Of a stretch of DNA of 46,642 bases, positions 24,083-32,693 are shown piece by piece. Every line of letters starts with the position of its first letter. Positions within the stretch are counted from its first letter, which is position 1. This DNA is from CAYFRC01 sp050946115. GTDB lineage: Bacteria > Bacillota > Clostridia > Christensenellales > Aristaeellaceae. The notes under the pieces were generated by a model. It was not told where the DNA came from. It searched no databases and was given only the letters and a program-made list of their open reading frames with translations. Both the position numbers and the translations under genes were made by a program. Location of the stretch: assembly GCA_050946115.1 (NCBI GenBank), contig JBMNUF010000019.1:1-46642 (forward strand). Direction: 5' to 3'.

Positions 24083-26410
24083 CTAATGCGGCGCGGTCAG
24101 CACGTTTCCGATCGCCTGACCCACGTCCGAAATCAGCCGTATATCGAGCATGCCGCGCACGTCGTCGGGCAGCTCCTCCAAATCCTTTTCGTTTTCCTTC
24201 GGCAAGAGCACGGTGCCGATCCCCATGCGGTACGCCGCGAGCAGCTTTTCCTTGACGCCGCCGATGGGAAGCACGCGCCCTAAGAGCGTGATCTCCCCCG
24301 TCATCGCCACGTCCTGCCGCGCGGGGCGGCCCGTGATCGCGGAGACCATCGCGCACGTCAGCGCGACGCCCGCGCTCGGCCCGTCCTTGGGCGTCGCGCC
24401 CTCGGGCACGTGGATGTGCAAATCCCGGCTCTTGTGAAAATCCTCCACGATGCCCAGCGAATCCGCCTTCGTGCGGATGTAGCTGTACGCCGCCTTCGCG
24501 GATTCCTTCATCACGTCGCCCAATTGCCCCGTAAGCTCCACCGCGCCGCTGCCCTGCATCGATGCGACTTCGACGGAGAGCGTCTCCCCGCCGTAGGGCG
24601 TCCACGCGAGCCCGTTGACCACGCCGATCTCCGGCGTCTTCAGCACCTGCATGCGCGAAAACTTGTTTGCGCCGAGCAGTTTTTCGATCTGCTCCTTTTG
24701 AATTTCCATCTCCCCGCGCTTGTCCTTGGGCGTTTCGAGGTATTTCACGGCGCATTTGCGGCACACCGCCGCAAGCTCGCGCTCGAGCTGCCTTACGCCC
24801 GATTCGCGCGTGTATCGGTCGATGATCTCGCGGATCGCGTCGTCCGCGATGGTGAGCGTCTTTTGCTTGAAGCCGTGCTCCTTGCGCTGCTTGGGCCACA
24901 GGTGGCGCTTTGCGATCTGCACCTTTTCTTCTAACGTATAGCCCTCGACCGCGATGATCTCCATGCGGTCGCGAAGCGGCTCGGGGATGCCTTCCAAACT
25001 GTTCGCCGTCGTCACGAACATCACGCGCGACAGGTCGAACGGCGCCTCCAGATAGTGATCGGAAAAGGCAGCATTCTGCTCGGGGTCGAGCACCTCGAGC
25101 ATCGCCGAGGCGGGATCCCCGCGGAAATCGGACGCCATCTTGTCGATCTCGTCCAACAGAAACAGGGGATTCATGACGCCCGCCGTCTTGATGAGCGAGA
25201 TGATCCGCCCCGGAATTGCGCCCAGGTACGTGCGCCTGTGGCCGCGAATCTCCGCCTCGTCGCGAACGCCGCCCAGAGACATGCGCACATATTCCCTGCC
25301 CGCCGCCCGCGCGATGGACTTGGCGATGGAGGTCTTCCCCACCCCGGGAGGCCCCACGAGGCACAGGATCGGCGTTCTCGTCTTCGCATTCATCCCGCGC
25401 ACGGCGAGGTATTCCAAAATGCGCTCCTTGACCTTTTTCAGCCCGTAGTGGTCCTGTTCCAAGACCCTGCGCGCCTTTTTCATGTCGATGGCTTCTTCGC
25501 TGTACTTGCCCCACGGCAGGTCCAGCATCGTCTCGATGTAGCTGCGGGAGATATTCGCTTCGGGGCCGTTGCCGATGCTGCTCTCGTAATGGTGCAGCTC
25601 GTCCGTCACCTTCTGCCGCGCCACGCCCGAGATGGGCGATGCCTCCAGCCTTTCATAGAGCTTGTCGCACAGCGTCTCGTCCGTATCGCCCAATTCTTCG
25701 TGGATCGCGTGGAGCTGTTCGCGCAGGAAAAATTCCTTTTGGCGCTCATCCATGCCCTCGTGCACGGCGATGCGGATTTTCTCCTCCAATTTCGCGATCG
25801 CGCTCTCCCTGACCAGAATGGAGATCACCTTCGCGCAGCGGCTCGCGATGTCGCGCTCGCCGAGCACCGCCATGCGATCCTCCGCCGAGATGGGAAGGCT
25901 CGAGGCGATCATATCCGCCGCCTCGCCGGGCTCGTTTGCGCCCAAAATGCCCTGCACCGTCTCTCCGATCAGCCCGCGCGCGGAGACGATTTCCTTATAC
26001 TGCTGCTGCATGACGCGCATATGCGCGATGCAGTCCAAATCGTCGGCGGAGCCCACGTCTTCGATGGGCAGAACCTCCGCCTCCAAGAAATCCTTCTTTT
26101 CGTGCAGCTTCACGAGTTCCGCGCGCGCTTCGCCGATCACCGCGACGCGCAGCAAATCCTCCTGCACCTTGACAACCTGCTTCACCTTGACGATGGTGCC
26201 CACGGCATACAGACCTTCGCGCGTGGGTTTTTCCTCGTTCTCATCTATTTGCGCCACCGCAAACAGCCTCTGGTCCACTTCCATCGCCTTTTCGAGCGCG
26301 GAGACCGAGGCGAGCCTGCCGACGTCGATGCGCGTCATGACGTTCGGAAACGCCACGATGCCCCGCAGCGCCAGCACCGGCAAAACTTCCCTTTTCAGAT
26401 TTTCCGCCAT
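24083..26410 (-). CDS. lon: ATP-dependent protease Lon
   Basis: Lon degrades misfolded and regulatory proteins in the cytosol. The 775-residue protein has the N-terminal substrate-binding LonN domain (LPVLALRGIVAFPNV), a coiled-coil region, the AAA+ domain with Walker A GPPGVGKTS and Walker B PLFLLDEIDKM, and the C-terminal protease domain with catalytic Ser679 (PKDGPSAGV) and Lys720 (GGVKEKLLA). All parts are intact and the length is typical. It heads the operon lon-ysxC-lipoprotein-murJ-isomerase, with its promoter at 26472-26500 beside the 3' end of the DMT gene. Confidence 0.97.
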   Translation of the reverse strand: MAENLKREVLPVLALRGIVAFPNVMTRIDVGRLASVSALEKAMEVDQRLFAVAQIDENEEKPTREGLYAVGTIVKVKQVVKVQEDLLRVAVIGEARAELVKLHEKKDFLEAEVLPIEDVGSADDLDCIAHMRVMQQQYKEIVSARGLIGETVQGILGANEPGEAADMIASSLPISAEDRMAVLGERDIASRCAKVISILVRESAIAKLEEKIRIAVHEGMDERQKEFFLREQLHAIHEELGDTDETLCDKLYERLEASPISGVARQKVTDELHHYESSIGNGPEANISRSYIETMLDLPWGKYSEEAIDMKKARRVLEQDHYGLKKVKERILEYLAVRGMNAKTRTPILCLVGPPGVGKTSIAKSIARAAGREYVRMSLGGVRDEAEIRGHRRTYLGAIPGRIISLIKTAGVMNPLFLLDEIDKMASDFRGDPASAMLEVLDPEQNAAFSDHYLEAPFDLSRVMFVTTANSLEGIPEPLRDRMEIIAVEGYTLEEKVQIAKRHLWPKQRKEHGFKQKTLTIADDAIREIIDRYTRESGVRQLERELAAVCRKCAVKYLETPKDKRGEMEIQKEQIEKLLGANKFSRMQVLKTPEIGVVNGLAWTPYGGETLSVEVASMQGSGAVELTGQLGDVMKESAKAAYSYIRTKADSLGIVEDFHKSRDLHIHVPEGATPKDGPSAGVALTCAMVSAITGRPARQDVAMTGEITLLGRVLPIGGVKEKLLAAYRMGIGTVLLPKENEKDLEELPDDVRGMLDIRLISDVGQAIGNVLTAPH

Positions 26411-26471
26411 GTTTTTTCTTTTTATCCTCCACCGCTTTTCGGCTTCGATGCCAAAACTCTCGGTAGTATAA

Positions 26472-26500
26472 AGTATATCACTTCATCGTAAAAAACGCAA
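26472..26500 (-). promoter_or_regulatory. Promoter of the lon operon
   Basis: On the minus strand TTGCGT (26500-26495), 17 bp, TATACT (26477-26472). The -35 box lies inside the last codons of the preceding DMT gene, so lon may also receive read-through. No heat-shock operator (CIRCE or CtsR repeat) was seen. Confidence 0.6.
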
Positions 26501-27352
26501 GATGTCCGTCTCCGATATCACGACGCCCAAAAAGATGACCGCAAACCCGAGCACGAGCCGCGCCGTCAGCACCTCGCCGAAAAACAGCACGCTCGCAAGC
26601 ACGCCGAATACACTTTCCAGCGACAGGATGAGCGCCGCCGTATTCGCGGAGACCTTCTTCTGCCCGATAATCTGGAACGTATAGGAGCAAGCCGTCGGGA
26701 ACAGGCCCAGGAAGACGAGCCCGATCAGAACCTCGCGCGGCACCTGCATCAGCGCGACGGAAGGCTCCATCACCCTGTGCGCGGTATAACAGTACACCGC
26801 CGCAAAGGAAAACTGCAGCGCGGACAACGGCAGCGGATCGATATCTCCCGTCATTAATTCGACCGCCACGATCTGCCCTGCAAACAGCAACCCCGACAGC
26901 AGGGTCATCTTGTCGCCGTAGCGTATTGACAAATCCCCGTCCAGCGAAACCAGCGCAATCCCTATGAGGCACACGGTCGCCGCGACGAAGCTCTTTGCCT
27001 TCGGGCGCTTGCGCACGACGATCCAAAGCAGAAACGGCACGAGGATGCAGTAGATCGATGTCAAAAAGGCGTTCTTTCCGGGCGTGGTGTCCACGAGCCC
27101 CATCGTCTGCACGATGCACGCCGCCGAGAGAAACAGCGCGATGAACGCGATTTTCGCGACCTGTTTTGCCGTAACGGAAAGGAGCTTTTTCCCGCTGATG
27201 AGCGTGAGCGCAACCGCGCCGATCGCGAAGCGGATCGCGAGCAGCAGCGCGGGCGGCACGCTCTCCACGGTGTTTTTCATCATAAAAAAAGACGTTCCCC
27301 ACAAGATCGCCGCAATAAAGAGTTCAATGCGCCCCGAAGTCGTTTGTTTCAT
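26483..27352 (-). CDS. DMT-superfamily transporter (EamA family)
   Basis: The 289-residue protein has about ten hydrophobic helices in two EamA repeats; the first begins IAAILWGTSFFMMKNTVESVPP and the second near QFSFAAVYCYTAHRV, with the family's ALILSLESVFGVLASVLFFGEVLTAR motif in the last quarter. Relatives export amino acids or other metabolites; the substrate is unknown. ATG 27352 is chosen for its AGGAGG; the longer upstream frame has no such site and crosses the promoter. It has its own promoter at 27383-27412. Confidence 0.9.
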   Translation of the reverse strand: MKQTTSGRIELFIAAILWGTSFFMMKNTVESVPPALLLAIRFAIGAVALTLISGKKLLSVTAKQVAKIAFIALFLSAACIVQTMGLVDTTPGKNAFLTSIYCILVPFLLWIVVRKRPKAKSFVAATVCLIGIALVSLDGDLSIRYGDKMTLLSGLLFAGQIVAVELMTGDIDPLPLSALQFSFAAVYCYTAHRVMEPSVALMQVPREVLIGLVFLGLFPTACSYTFQIIGQKKVSANTAALILSLESVFGVLASVLFFGEVLTARLVLGFAVIFLGVVISETDILRFLR

Positions 27353-27382
27353 TCGCTTTCCTCCTACTGACGTGTACCCCTC

Positions 27383-27412
27383 ATTATAGCAGACGAGCAG
27401 AACGGAAGGCAA
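27383..27412 (-). promoter_or_regulatory. Promoter of the DMT transporter gene
   Basis: On the minus strand TTGCCT (27412-27407), 18 bp, TATAAT (27388-27383), about 31 nt before the ATG. Confidence 0.65.
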
Positions 27413-27491
27413 TCTTTTTGCGTAAACCCTCATGTAAAAATTGTATAATTGCATAAAGCATTTCCTCCGCCCCGATTTGTTTGGGCTGGGA

Positions 27492-27520
27492 TTGCAAAGC
27501 GCCGCCGAATGGGGTACAAT
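27492..27520 (+). promoter_or_regulatory. Promoter of thpR
   Basis: TTGCAA (27492-27497), 17 bp, TACAAT (27515-27520), about 30 nt before ATG 27550. Confidence 0.7.
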
Positions 27521-27549
27521 GGGTGCATCAACGAGAGGGGGAGTACCCC

Positions 27550-28068
27550 ATGCGCGTGTTTTTTGCGATACCACTTCCCGAGGAAGCGCGGAAGGGCGCG
27601 GAGGCCATGGCATTTCTCGCCAAGAATACCCTGCCGGGGAAATACGTTAGGTGCGAGGATTACCACATCACCGTGCGATACGTGGGCGAGATCGCGCCAA
27701 ATCGCCTTGAAAGTCTCAAGCACATCGGCGCGCGCTGCGCCGCAAATGCCGCGCCGCACCGCCTTACGCTTTCGGGCAGCGGCATCTTCAAGGGCAGCAT
27801 ATTGTGGGCGGGCGTCGAAAACGGCGAGTGCTATCGCTCGCTTTCGGAGGAAATCCGTCAGGCGCTATCCGAGGAGGGCTTCCCGTTCGATCCCAAGCCG
27901 TACAGGGCGCACGTGACTGTCGCGCGGGACATCCGCCCGGACGAACTCCCCTTGCCGGAGCCTGAACCCATTTCGTGGATGCCGCCCTGCCTGGTGCTGT
28001 ACGAAAGCGCCCGCACAGGCGGAGTCCTGCGCTATCTCCCCATCGCACAATTCCCCTTTGGACGATAA
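27550..28068 (+). CDS. thpR: RNA 2',3'-cyclic phosphodiesterase (2H family)
   Basis: The 172-residue protein carries the two H-x-T-x motifs of the 2H/LigT family: YHITVRYVGE and RAHVTVARD, along with the N-terminal RVFFAIPLP typical of ThpR. It opens 2',3'-cyclic phosphates at RNA ends; its true role in bacteria is unclear. ATG 27550 follows AGAGGGGGA. The beta-mannosidase gene begins 20 nt after its stop, so the two probably share a transcript although the jobs look unrelated. Confidence 0.92.
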   Translation: MRVFFAIPLPEEARKGAEAMAFLAKNTLPGKYVRCEDYHITVRYVGEIAPNRLESLKHIGARCAANAAPHRLTLSGSGIFKGSILWAGVENGECYRSLSEEIRQALSEEGFPFDPKPYRAHVTVARDIRPDELPLPEPEPISWMPPCLVLYESARTGGVLRYLPIAQFPFGR

Positions 28069-28088
28069 AATCGAAAGGAGTGTACGAC

Positions 28089-30398
28089 ATGAAAAGCATC
28101 TCTCTGAACGGCAGATATCAGCTCTCCTTTTCAGACGAACAGGGTATGGACGATTTTCTCACCATCCCCGCGACCGTGCCCGGAAACGTCGAGATCGACC
28201 TCATGCATGCGGGCATTTTGCCGGACATCTTCTTCGGAAACAACGTGAAGCTGCTGCGCAAATACGAATTCTATCGCTGGATCTACCAGAGAGCGTTTGA
28301 CGCGCCCGCGCTCGAAGCCGGGCAGCGCGCGTTTTTGCGCTTTGAGGGCGTGGACTGTTTCGCGGACTATTTCCTGAACGGGGAAAAGTTCGCATCGAGC
28401 GCGAACGCGCTCATCGAGCACCGCTTCGAGGTGACGCATCTTTTGAAAGAGGGGAAAAACAACCTCCAGGTCGACCTGCATTCGCCCATTTTAGAGGCCG
28501 CGAAGGGGGATTTGGATGCCTATTCCTCCGGCCTCGTCGGCGGGTACGAGGCGCTGCGCACGCGCAAGCCCCCGTCCGCATACGGGTGGGACATCATGCC
28601 CCGAACGGTGTCTGCCGGCCTGTGGCGCGGCGTTTCGCTCGAAATCGAGGAGCCGACGGAGATCACGAGCCTGTATTTTGCGACCGTATCCATCGGTTCC
28701 GGGCGCGCAACCATCCTCTGCCAATACAAGTGCCATACGGACGTGCGCAATTACGAAGGCCTTTCGCTGCGCCTTAGCGTATCTCTCAACGGCGAGACGA
28801 AATCGCAGCACGAAATCCCCCTGCGCTTTGTCATGGGGCGCACGCAGTTTATTGTCGAGAATCCGCAGCTTTGGTGGCCGAACGGCTACGGCGAACACCC
28901 CGTGTACCATGTGACGGCGCAGATTTTGCACAACGGAACCCCCATCGCGGAAAAAGACGCGACCTTCGGCATACGCACCGTGAAGCTCGACCGCACGGAC
29001 GTGACGGACGAGTATGGCGGCGAATTCCGCTTCCTCATCAACGGCGAGCCGATCTTCTGCAAGGGCTCCAACTGGGTGCCCGCGGACGCCCTGCACAGCC
29101 GCGACGCCGCCCGCTACGAGAAAATGCTCGCACTTTGGAAGGACACGAACTGCAACATCCTGCGCTGCTGGGGCGGCAACGTCTACGAAGACCACGCCTT
29201 TTTCGACCTGTGCGACAGAAACGGCATCATGGTCTGGCAGGATTTCACCATGGCATGCGCAAGCTATCCGCTGGACGAGGCGTTCCTGTCCGTCATGCGG
29301 GACGAGGCGGAGAAGATCGTCACAAAGCTGCGCAATCACCCCTCGATCATCCTCTGGAGCGGCGACAACGAGTGCGACACCTGCGGCTCGACGTGGGAGG
29401 CGGGGCTCGATCCCGCCGTGAACCGCATCACGCGCGAGGTGCTCCCGCAGGTCGTGACGCGGCTCGACCCGTTCCGCCCGTATCTGCCGTCCTCGCCCTA
29501 CGTGTCGCGCGAGGCGTTCCGCCGCGCGAACGGCGACATCGCAAAGCTCAACCGCCTCATGCCCGAGCAGCACCTTTGGGGTCCGCGCGACTATTTCAAG
29601 AGCGCGTTCTACACGCGGGCAGCCTCCCATTTCGCGAGCGAAACGGGATATCACGGCTGCAACAGTCTGTCCTCCATACGCACCTTCATCAGCGAGGACA
29701 AGCTTTGGCCGTGGCAGAATAACGACGAGTGGCTGACCCACGCCGCCGAAATGTACGGCGAGAGCGGCCCGTATGCCTACCGCATCCGCCTCATGAACGA
29801 TCAGATTCACGAGTTGTTCGGGCGCGACATGGACAATTTAGAGGATTTCATCCTCGCCTCGCAGATCTCGCAGGCGGAGGCGAAGAAATTCTTTATCGAG
29901 CTGACGCGCTGCATGAAGTGGCGCAGGACGGGCATCATCTGGTGGAACATCATCGACGGATGGCCGCAGTTCTCCGATGCCGTCGTGAGCTACGATTTCA
30001 TAAAAAAGCTCGCCTACTACTACATCCGCCGCTCGCAGCAGGACATCTGCCTGATGTTTTCGGAGCCGGAAAGCTGGCACATCCGCCTGATGGCGGGAAA
30101 CGATACCTTTGTCGAGAAAAAAGGCGCCTACGCCGTGCGCGACGCGGACACGGGCGAAACGGTGCTCAAGGGATCGTTTGCGGCGCGCGCCAACGAAACG
30201 GTCGAAGTCGCGCCGCTGCGCATCTCCCACGGCGACCAGAGGCTCTTCCTCATCGAATGGACGCTGGAAGACGGGACGCGCGGAGCAAACCACTATGTGC
30301 TCGGAAAGCCGCCACTCTCCTTTGCGCGGTATAAGGCGTGGCTCCCGAAGATCGCACAGCTCGACGGCTCCTTTGACGCGGAACAGATCGGGAAATAG
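28089..30398 (+). CDS. Beta-mannosidase (glycoside hydrolase family 2)
   Basis: The 769-residue protein releases mannose from the non-reducing end of beta-mannosides. The N-terminal jelly-roll (to about 180) contains GLWRGVSLEI; the Ig-like domain follows; the TIM barrel starts near 315 with NGEPIFCKGSNWVPAD and RCWGGNVYED. The acid/base is Glu428 (WSGDNECD) and the nucleophile Glu518 (FASETGYHG), and WNIIDGWPQFSDA is characteristic of beta-mannosidases. No signal peptide is present, so it works on imported manno-oligosaccharides. GAAAGGAG precedes ATG 28089. Confidence 0.93.
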   Translation: MKSISLNGRYQLSFSDEQGMDDFLTIPATVPGNVEIDLMHAGILPDIFFGNNVKLLRKYEFYRWIYQRAFDAPALEAGQRAFLRFEGVDCFADYFLNGEKFASSANALIEHRFEVTHLLKEGKNNLQVDLHSPILEAAKGDLDAYSSGLVGGYEALRTRKPPSAYGWDIMPRTVSAGLWRGVSLEIEEPTEITSLYFATVSIGSGRATILCQYKCHTDVRNYEGLSLRLSVSLNGETKSQHEIPLRFVMGRTQFIVENPQLWWPNGYGEHPVYHVTAQILHNGTPIAEKDATFGIRTVKLDRTDVTDEYGGEFRFLINGEPIFCKGSNWVPADALHSRDAARYEKMLALWKDTNCNILRCWGGNVYEDHAFFDLCDRNGIMVWQDFTMACASYPLDEAFLSVMRDEAEKIVTKLRNHPSIILWSGDNECDTCGSTWEAGLDPAVNRITREVLPQVVTRLDPFRPYLPSSPYVSREAFRRANGDIAKLNRLMPEQHLWGPRDYFKSAFYTRAASHFASETGYHGCNSLSSIRTFISEDKLWPWQNNDEWLTHAAEMYGESGPYAYRIRLMNDQIHELFGRDMDNLEDFILASQISQAEAKKFFIELTRCMKWRRTGIIWWNIIDGWPQFSDAVVSYDFIKKLAYYYIRRSQQDICLMFSEPESWHIRLMAGNDTFVEKKGAYAVRDADTGETVLKGSFAARANETVEVAPLRISHGDQRLFLIEWTLEDGTRGANHYVLGKPPLSFARYKAWLPKIAQLDGSFDAEQIGK

Positions 30399-30414
30399 CG
30401 CCATTATCCAAAAT

Positions 30415-30450
30415 CGTCGGTTTCTCCTTCGGGGGAAATCGGCGTTTTTT
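30415..30450 (+). terminator. Terminator after the beta-mannosidase gene
   Basis: A 13-bp stem with G-T wobbles (30415-30427 with 30432-30444), 4-nt loop and TTTTTT at 30445-30450, 17 nt after the stop. Confidence 0.8.
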
Positions 30451-30494
30451 GCGTTAAATCCTCGCTTTGCGCGAAACTTAACCCCTATCTTTTA

Positions 30495-30524
30495 TGGACG
30501 AAATGCAAATGTGCTATATATAAT
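30495..30524 (+). promoter_or_regulatory. Promoter of the DEAD-box helicase gene
   Basis: TGGACG (30495-30500), 18 bp, TATAAT (30519-30524), about 48 nt before ATG 30572. The -35 is weak. Confidence 0.5.
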
Positions 30525-30571
30525 CGAATACGCTTTAAAAACGACACGGACCCACAGAAAGAAAGGAACCT

Positions 30572-32074
30572 ATGCAGGCAGAAAGATTTACCTTTTCCAT
30601 CACAGAGGAAGTACAAAAAGCCATCGACGAACTTGGCTACGAACAGCCCACCCCCATCCAGCAGGGCGCGATCCCTCCCATGCTCGAAGGGCGCGACGTG
30701 ATCGGGCAGGCGCAGACCGGAACCGGCAAGACCGCCGCGTTCGGCATCCCGCTCGTTCAGGCGGTGGACGCATCGGATCGGCGCGTGCAGGCGCTCGTAT
30801 TGTGCCCCACGCGCGAACTCGCCGTACAGACGGCGGGCGAAATCATGAAACTCGGCAGATTCATTCGCGGGTTGCGCGCGCTCGCCGTATACGGCGGCCA
30901 GCCCATCGAGCGGCAGCTGCGCGAATTAAGTTGGGGCGTGCAGGTCGTCGTCGGGACGCCCGGCAGGGTCATGGACCACATGCGGCGCGGCAGTCTCGAC
31001 CTCTCCGACATCAAAATCTGTATACTCGACGAAGCGGACGAAATGCTCGACATGGGCTTTCGCGACGATATCGAAACCATCTTGTCGGGCACGAACGAGG
31101 ATAAGCAGATGGCGCTCTTTTCCGCGACCATGCCGCTTCCGATCCTCTCGCTCGCGCGGAAATACCTCAACGACCCCGTTTCCGTACGCATCGCGCCGAA
31201 GGAAATGACCGTCGATACCATTGAACAGCTCTACATCAACGTGCGCCCGCTGCAAAAGACGGAGCTTTTAAGCCGCCTTATGGTGCTGTACGACATCAAG
31301 CGCGCGCTCATCTTCTGCAACACGAAGCTCGGCGTGGAAGACGTCGTCACGCGCATGCAGGCGCGCGGCTTTCAGGTCGCGGGGCTGCACGGCGATATGC
31401 GGCAGATGGAGCGCGACGCGATCATGGCGCGCTTCAAGCAGGGCACGGTGGACGCGCTGGTCGCAACCGACGTCGCCGCAAGGGGCTTAGATATCGACGA
31501 TGTGGACGCGGTGTTCAACTACGACATGCCGCAGGACGTGGAATACTACGTACACCGCATCGGCAGAACCGGCCGCGCCGGAAAGGAAGGCATGGCGATC
31601 ACCTTCGTGTGCGGCAGGGAGGTATCCCGCATGTGGGAATACCGCAAGATCACCGGCGCGAAAATCCTGTGCCGCCCCGCGCCCACGGGCGAGGAAATCC
31701 GCAAGGCCCGCCTCGAGAGGCTGTACGGCGGCCTCGCGGAGCGCATGGAGAACGGGCAGACGGAGGGCGCGCTGCACATGGCGCGCCGCATCCTGTCCGA
31801 GGCAGAACCCGAACACGCACTCGCCGCAGCGCTGACGGCGCTTATGGAGGAAGTGCACACCGGCATCGACGAATCCGTGGATCTGCGCCCGCCGGAGCCC
31901 GTGCGCGCGCCCGCCGCGCAGCAAAAGCCCTTCCCGCCGCGCTCTGCCCGCCCCCGGTACGAAAGGGGCGGCGGCAGCTCGCGCCCGCCGCAGGGAAAAT
32001 ACCCGCCGCGAAAGACCGCCTATCCCCCGCGCAGCGAAAAAAGCCATCGCCCGCCGCGCAGCAGAGACAACTGA
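30572..32074 (+). CDS. DEAD-box ATP-dependent RNA helicase (CshA/DeaD-like)
   Basis: This protein unwinds RNA in ribosome assembly, mRNA decay or cold adaptation. All helicase motifs are visible in the 500 residues: the Q motif (GYEQPTPIQ), I AQTGTGKT, Ia PTRELAVQ, II DEAD, III SAT, V around ATDVAARGLDID and VI HRIGRTGRAG. After about residue 370 come a helical segment and a Pro/Arg/Gly-rich, disordered basic tail (SARPRYERGGGSSRPP) that likely binds RNA. AGAAAGGAA precedes ATG 30572. It is flanked by terminators, so it is probably a single-gene transcript. Confidence 0.94.
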   Translation: MQAERFTFSITEEVQKAIDELGYEQPTPIQQGAIPPMLEGRDVIGQAQTGTGKTAAFGIPLVQAVDASDRRVQALVLCPTRELAVQTAGEIMKLGRFIRGLRALAVYGGQPIERQLRELSWGVQVVVGTPGRVMDHMRRGSLDLSDIKICILDEADEMLDMGFRDDIETILSGTNEDKQMALFSATMPLPILSLARKYLNDPVSVRIAPKEMTVDTIEQLYINVRPLQKTELLSRLMVLYDIKRALIFCNTKLGVEDVVTRMQARGFQVAGLHGDMRQMERDAIMARFKQGTVDALVATDVAARGLDIDDVDAVFNYDMPQDVEYYVHRIGRTGRAGKEGMAITFVCGREVSRMWEYRKITGAKILCRPAPTGEEIRKARLERLYGGLAERMENGQTEGALHMARRILSEAEPEHALAAALTALMEEVHTGIDESVDLRPPEPVRAPAAQQKPFPPRSARPRYERGGGSSRPPQGKYPPRKTAYPPRSEKSHRPPRSRDN

Positions 32075-32085
32075 CACAAGAAACA

Positions 32086-32125
32086 GCGCCTTTCCGAACA
32101 AATTCGGAAAGGCGCCGATGTTTTT
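32086..32125 (+). terminator. Terminator after the helicase gene
   Basis: Perfect 13-bp stem GCGCCTTTCCGAA / TTCGGAAAGGCGC with a 4-nt loop (CAAA), then a short T-run at 32121-32125. It can also serve convergent secG. Confidence 0.8.
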
Positions 32126-32138
32126 ATGCGGTGCGGGA

Positions 32139-32540
32139 TCAGCCCTCGGTATTCGGCTCTTCCGCAGGAGTCTCTTCCGCTGCGGTTTCTTCCGCAGGAG
32201 CTTCTTCCGCTGTGGTCTCCTCGGTCTCTGCGGTATCGACCGCTGCGGGTTCCTCCGCCGCGACGGGCGCGGAGACGGAGGGCGTGCGGGTGGAATCGAG
32301 CCGCGAAGAGAGCGCGGTCACGAGCACGGCGAGGATGACGAACGAAACGACGCCGTACTTGGTATACTTTTCGAGCTTACCCTCGATGGTCTTTGCTTTA
32401 TTCTTGCCGAAGAAGGTCTCCGCACCGCCGCCGACGGAGCCGAGACCGGCGGTATTTCCCTGCTGCATCAATACCGCGACGATGAGCCCAATGGCGTTGA
32501 GCACGAGAAGGACGTTAAAGATAGTGACTAAGGCTTGCAT
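32139..32540 (-). CDS. secG: Preprotein translocase subunit SecG with long acidic tail
   Basis: SecG assists the SecYEG channel. The 133-residue protein has helix 1 (about residues 3-24), the conserved loop MQQGNTAGLGSVGGGAETFFGK, helix 2 (about 62-80), and then an extra C-terminal tail, residues 82-133, made of Ala/Glu/Thr/Pro (EETAAEETPAEEP-like repeats). SecG is usually about 75-80 residues in Bacillota, so the tail is an addition; by the known topology it would face outside. GGAGGTCA precedes ATG 32540. It is divergent from the acetate-kinase homologue. Confidence 0.92.
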   Translation of the reverse strand: MQALVTIFNVLLVLNAIGLIVAVLMQQGNTAGLGSVGGGAETFFGKNKAKTIEGKLEKYTKYGVVSFVILAVLVTALSSRLDSTRTPSVSAPVAAEEPAAVDTAETEETTAEEAPAEETAAEETPAEEPNTEG

Positions 32541-32595
32541 TCCGGTGACCTCCTTATAGTAGCATACATTTTGTATGCCCATAAACGCATAGTAC

Positions 32596-32624
32596 AGTAT
32601 AGCACGATTTCGCGCCAAATGCAA
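32596..32624 (-). promoter_or_regulatory. Promoter of secG
   Basis: On the minus strand TTGCAT (32624-32619), 17 bp, TATACT (32601-32596). Confidence 0.65.
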
Positions 32625-32663
32625 CGAATTTTCCTATCTTTTACAGGAGTTTCGCGCCGAATG

Positions 32664-32672
32664 TGGTACAAT
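32664..32672 (+). promoter_or_regulatory. Extended -10 promoter of the acetate-kinase homologue
   Basis: TGGTACAAT (TG-N-TACAAT) 21 nt before ATG 32694, without a good -35 at the proper distance. Confidence 0.45.
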
Positions 32673-32693
32673 ACGGGAAAAGGAGCTGATACA

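Noticed and set aside
24083..26500. Heat-shock control of lon by CIRCE or CtsR
   Set aside because: No CIRCE repeat and no CtsR heptad repeat was found around the lon promoter.
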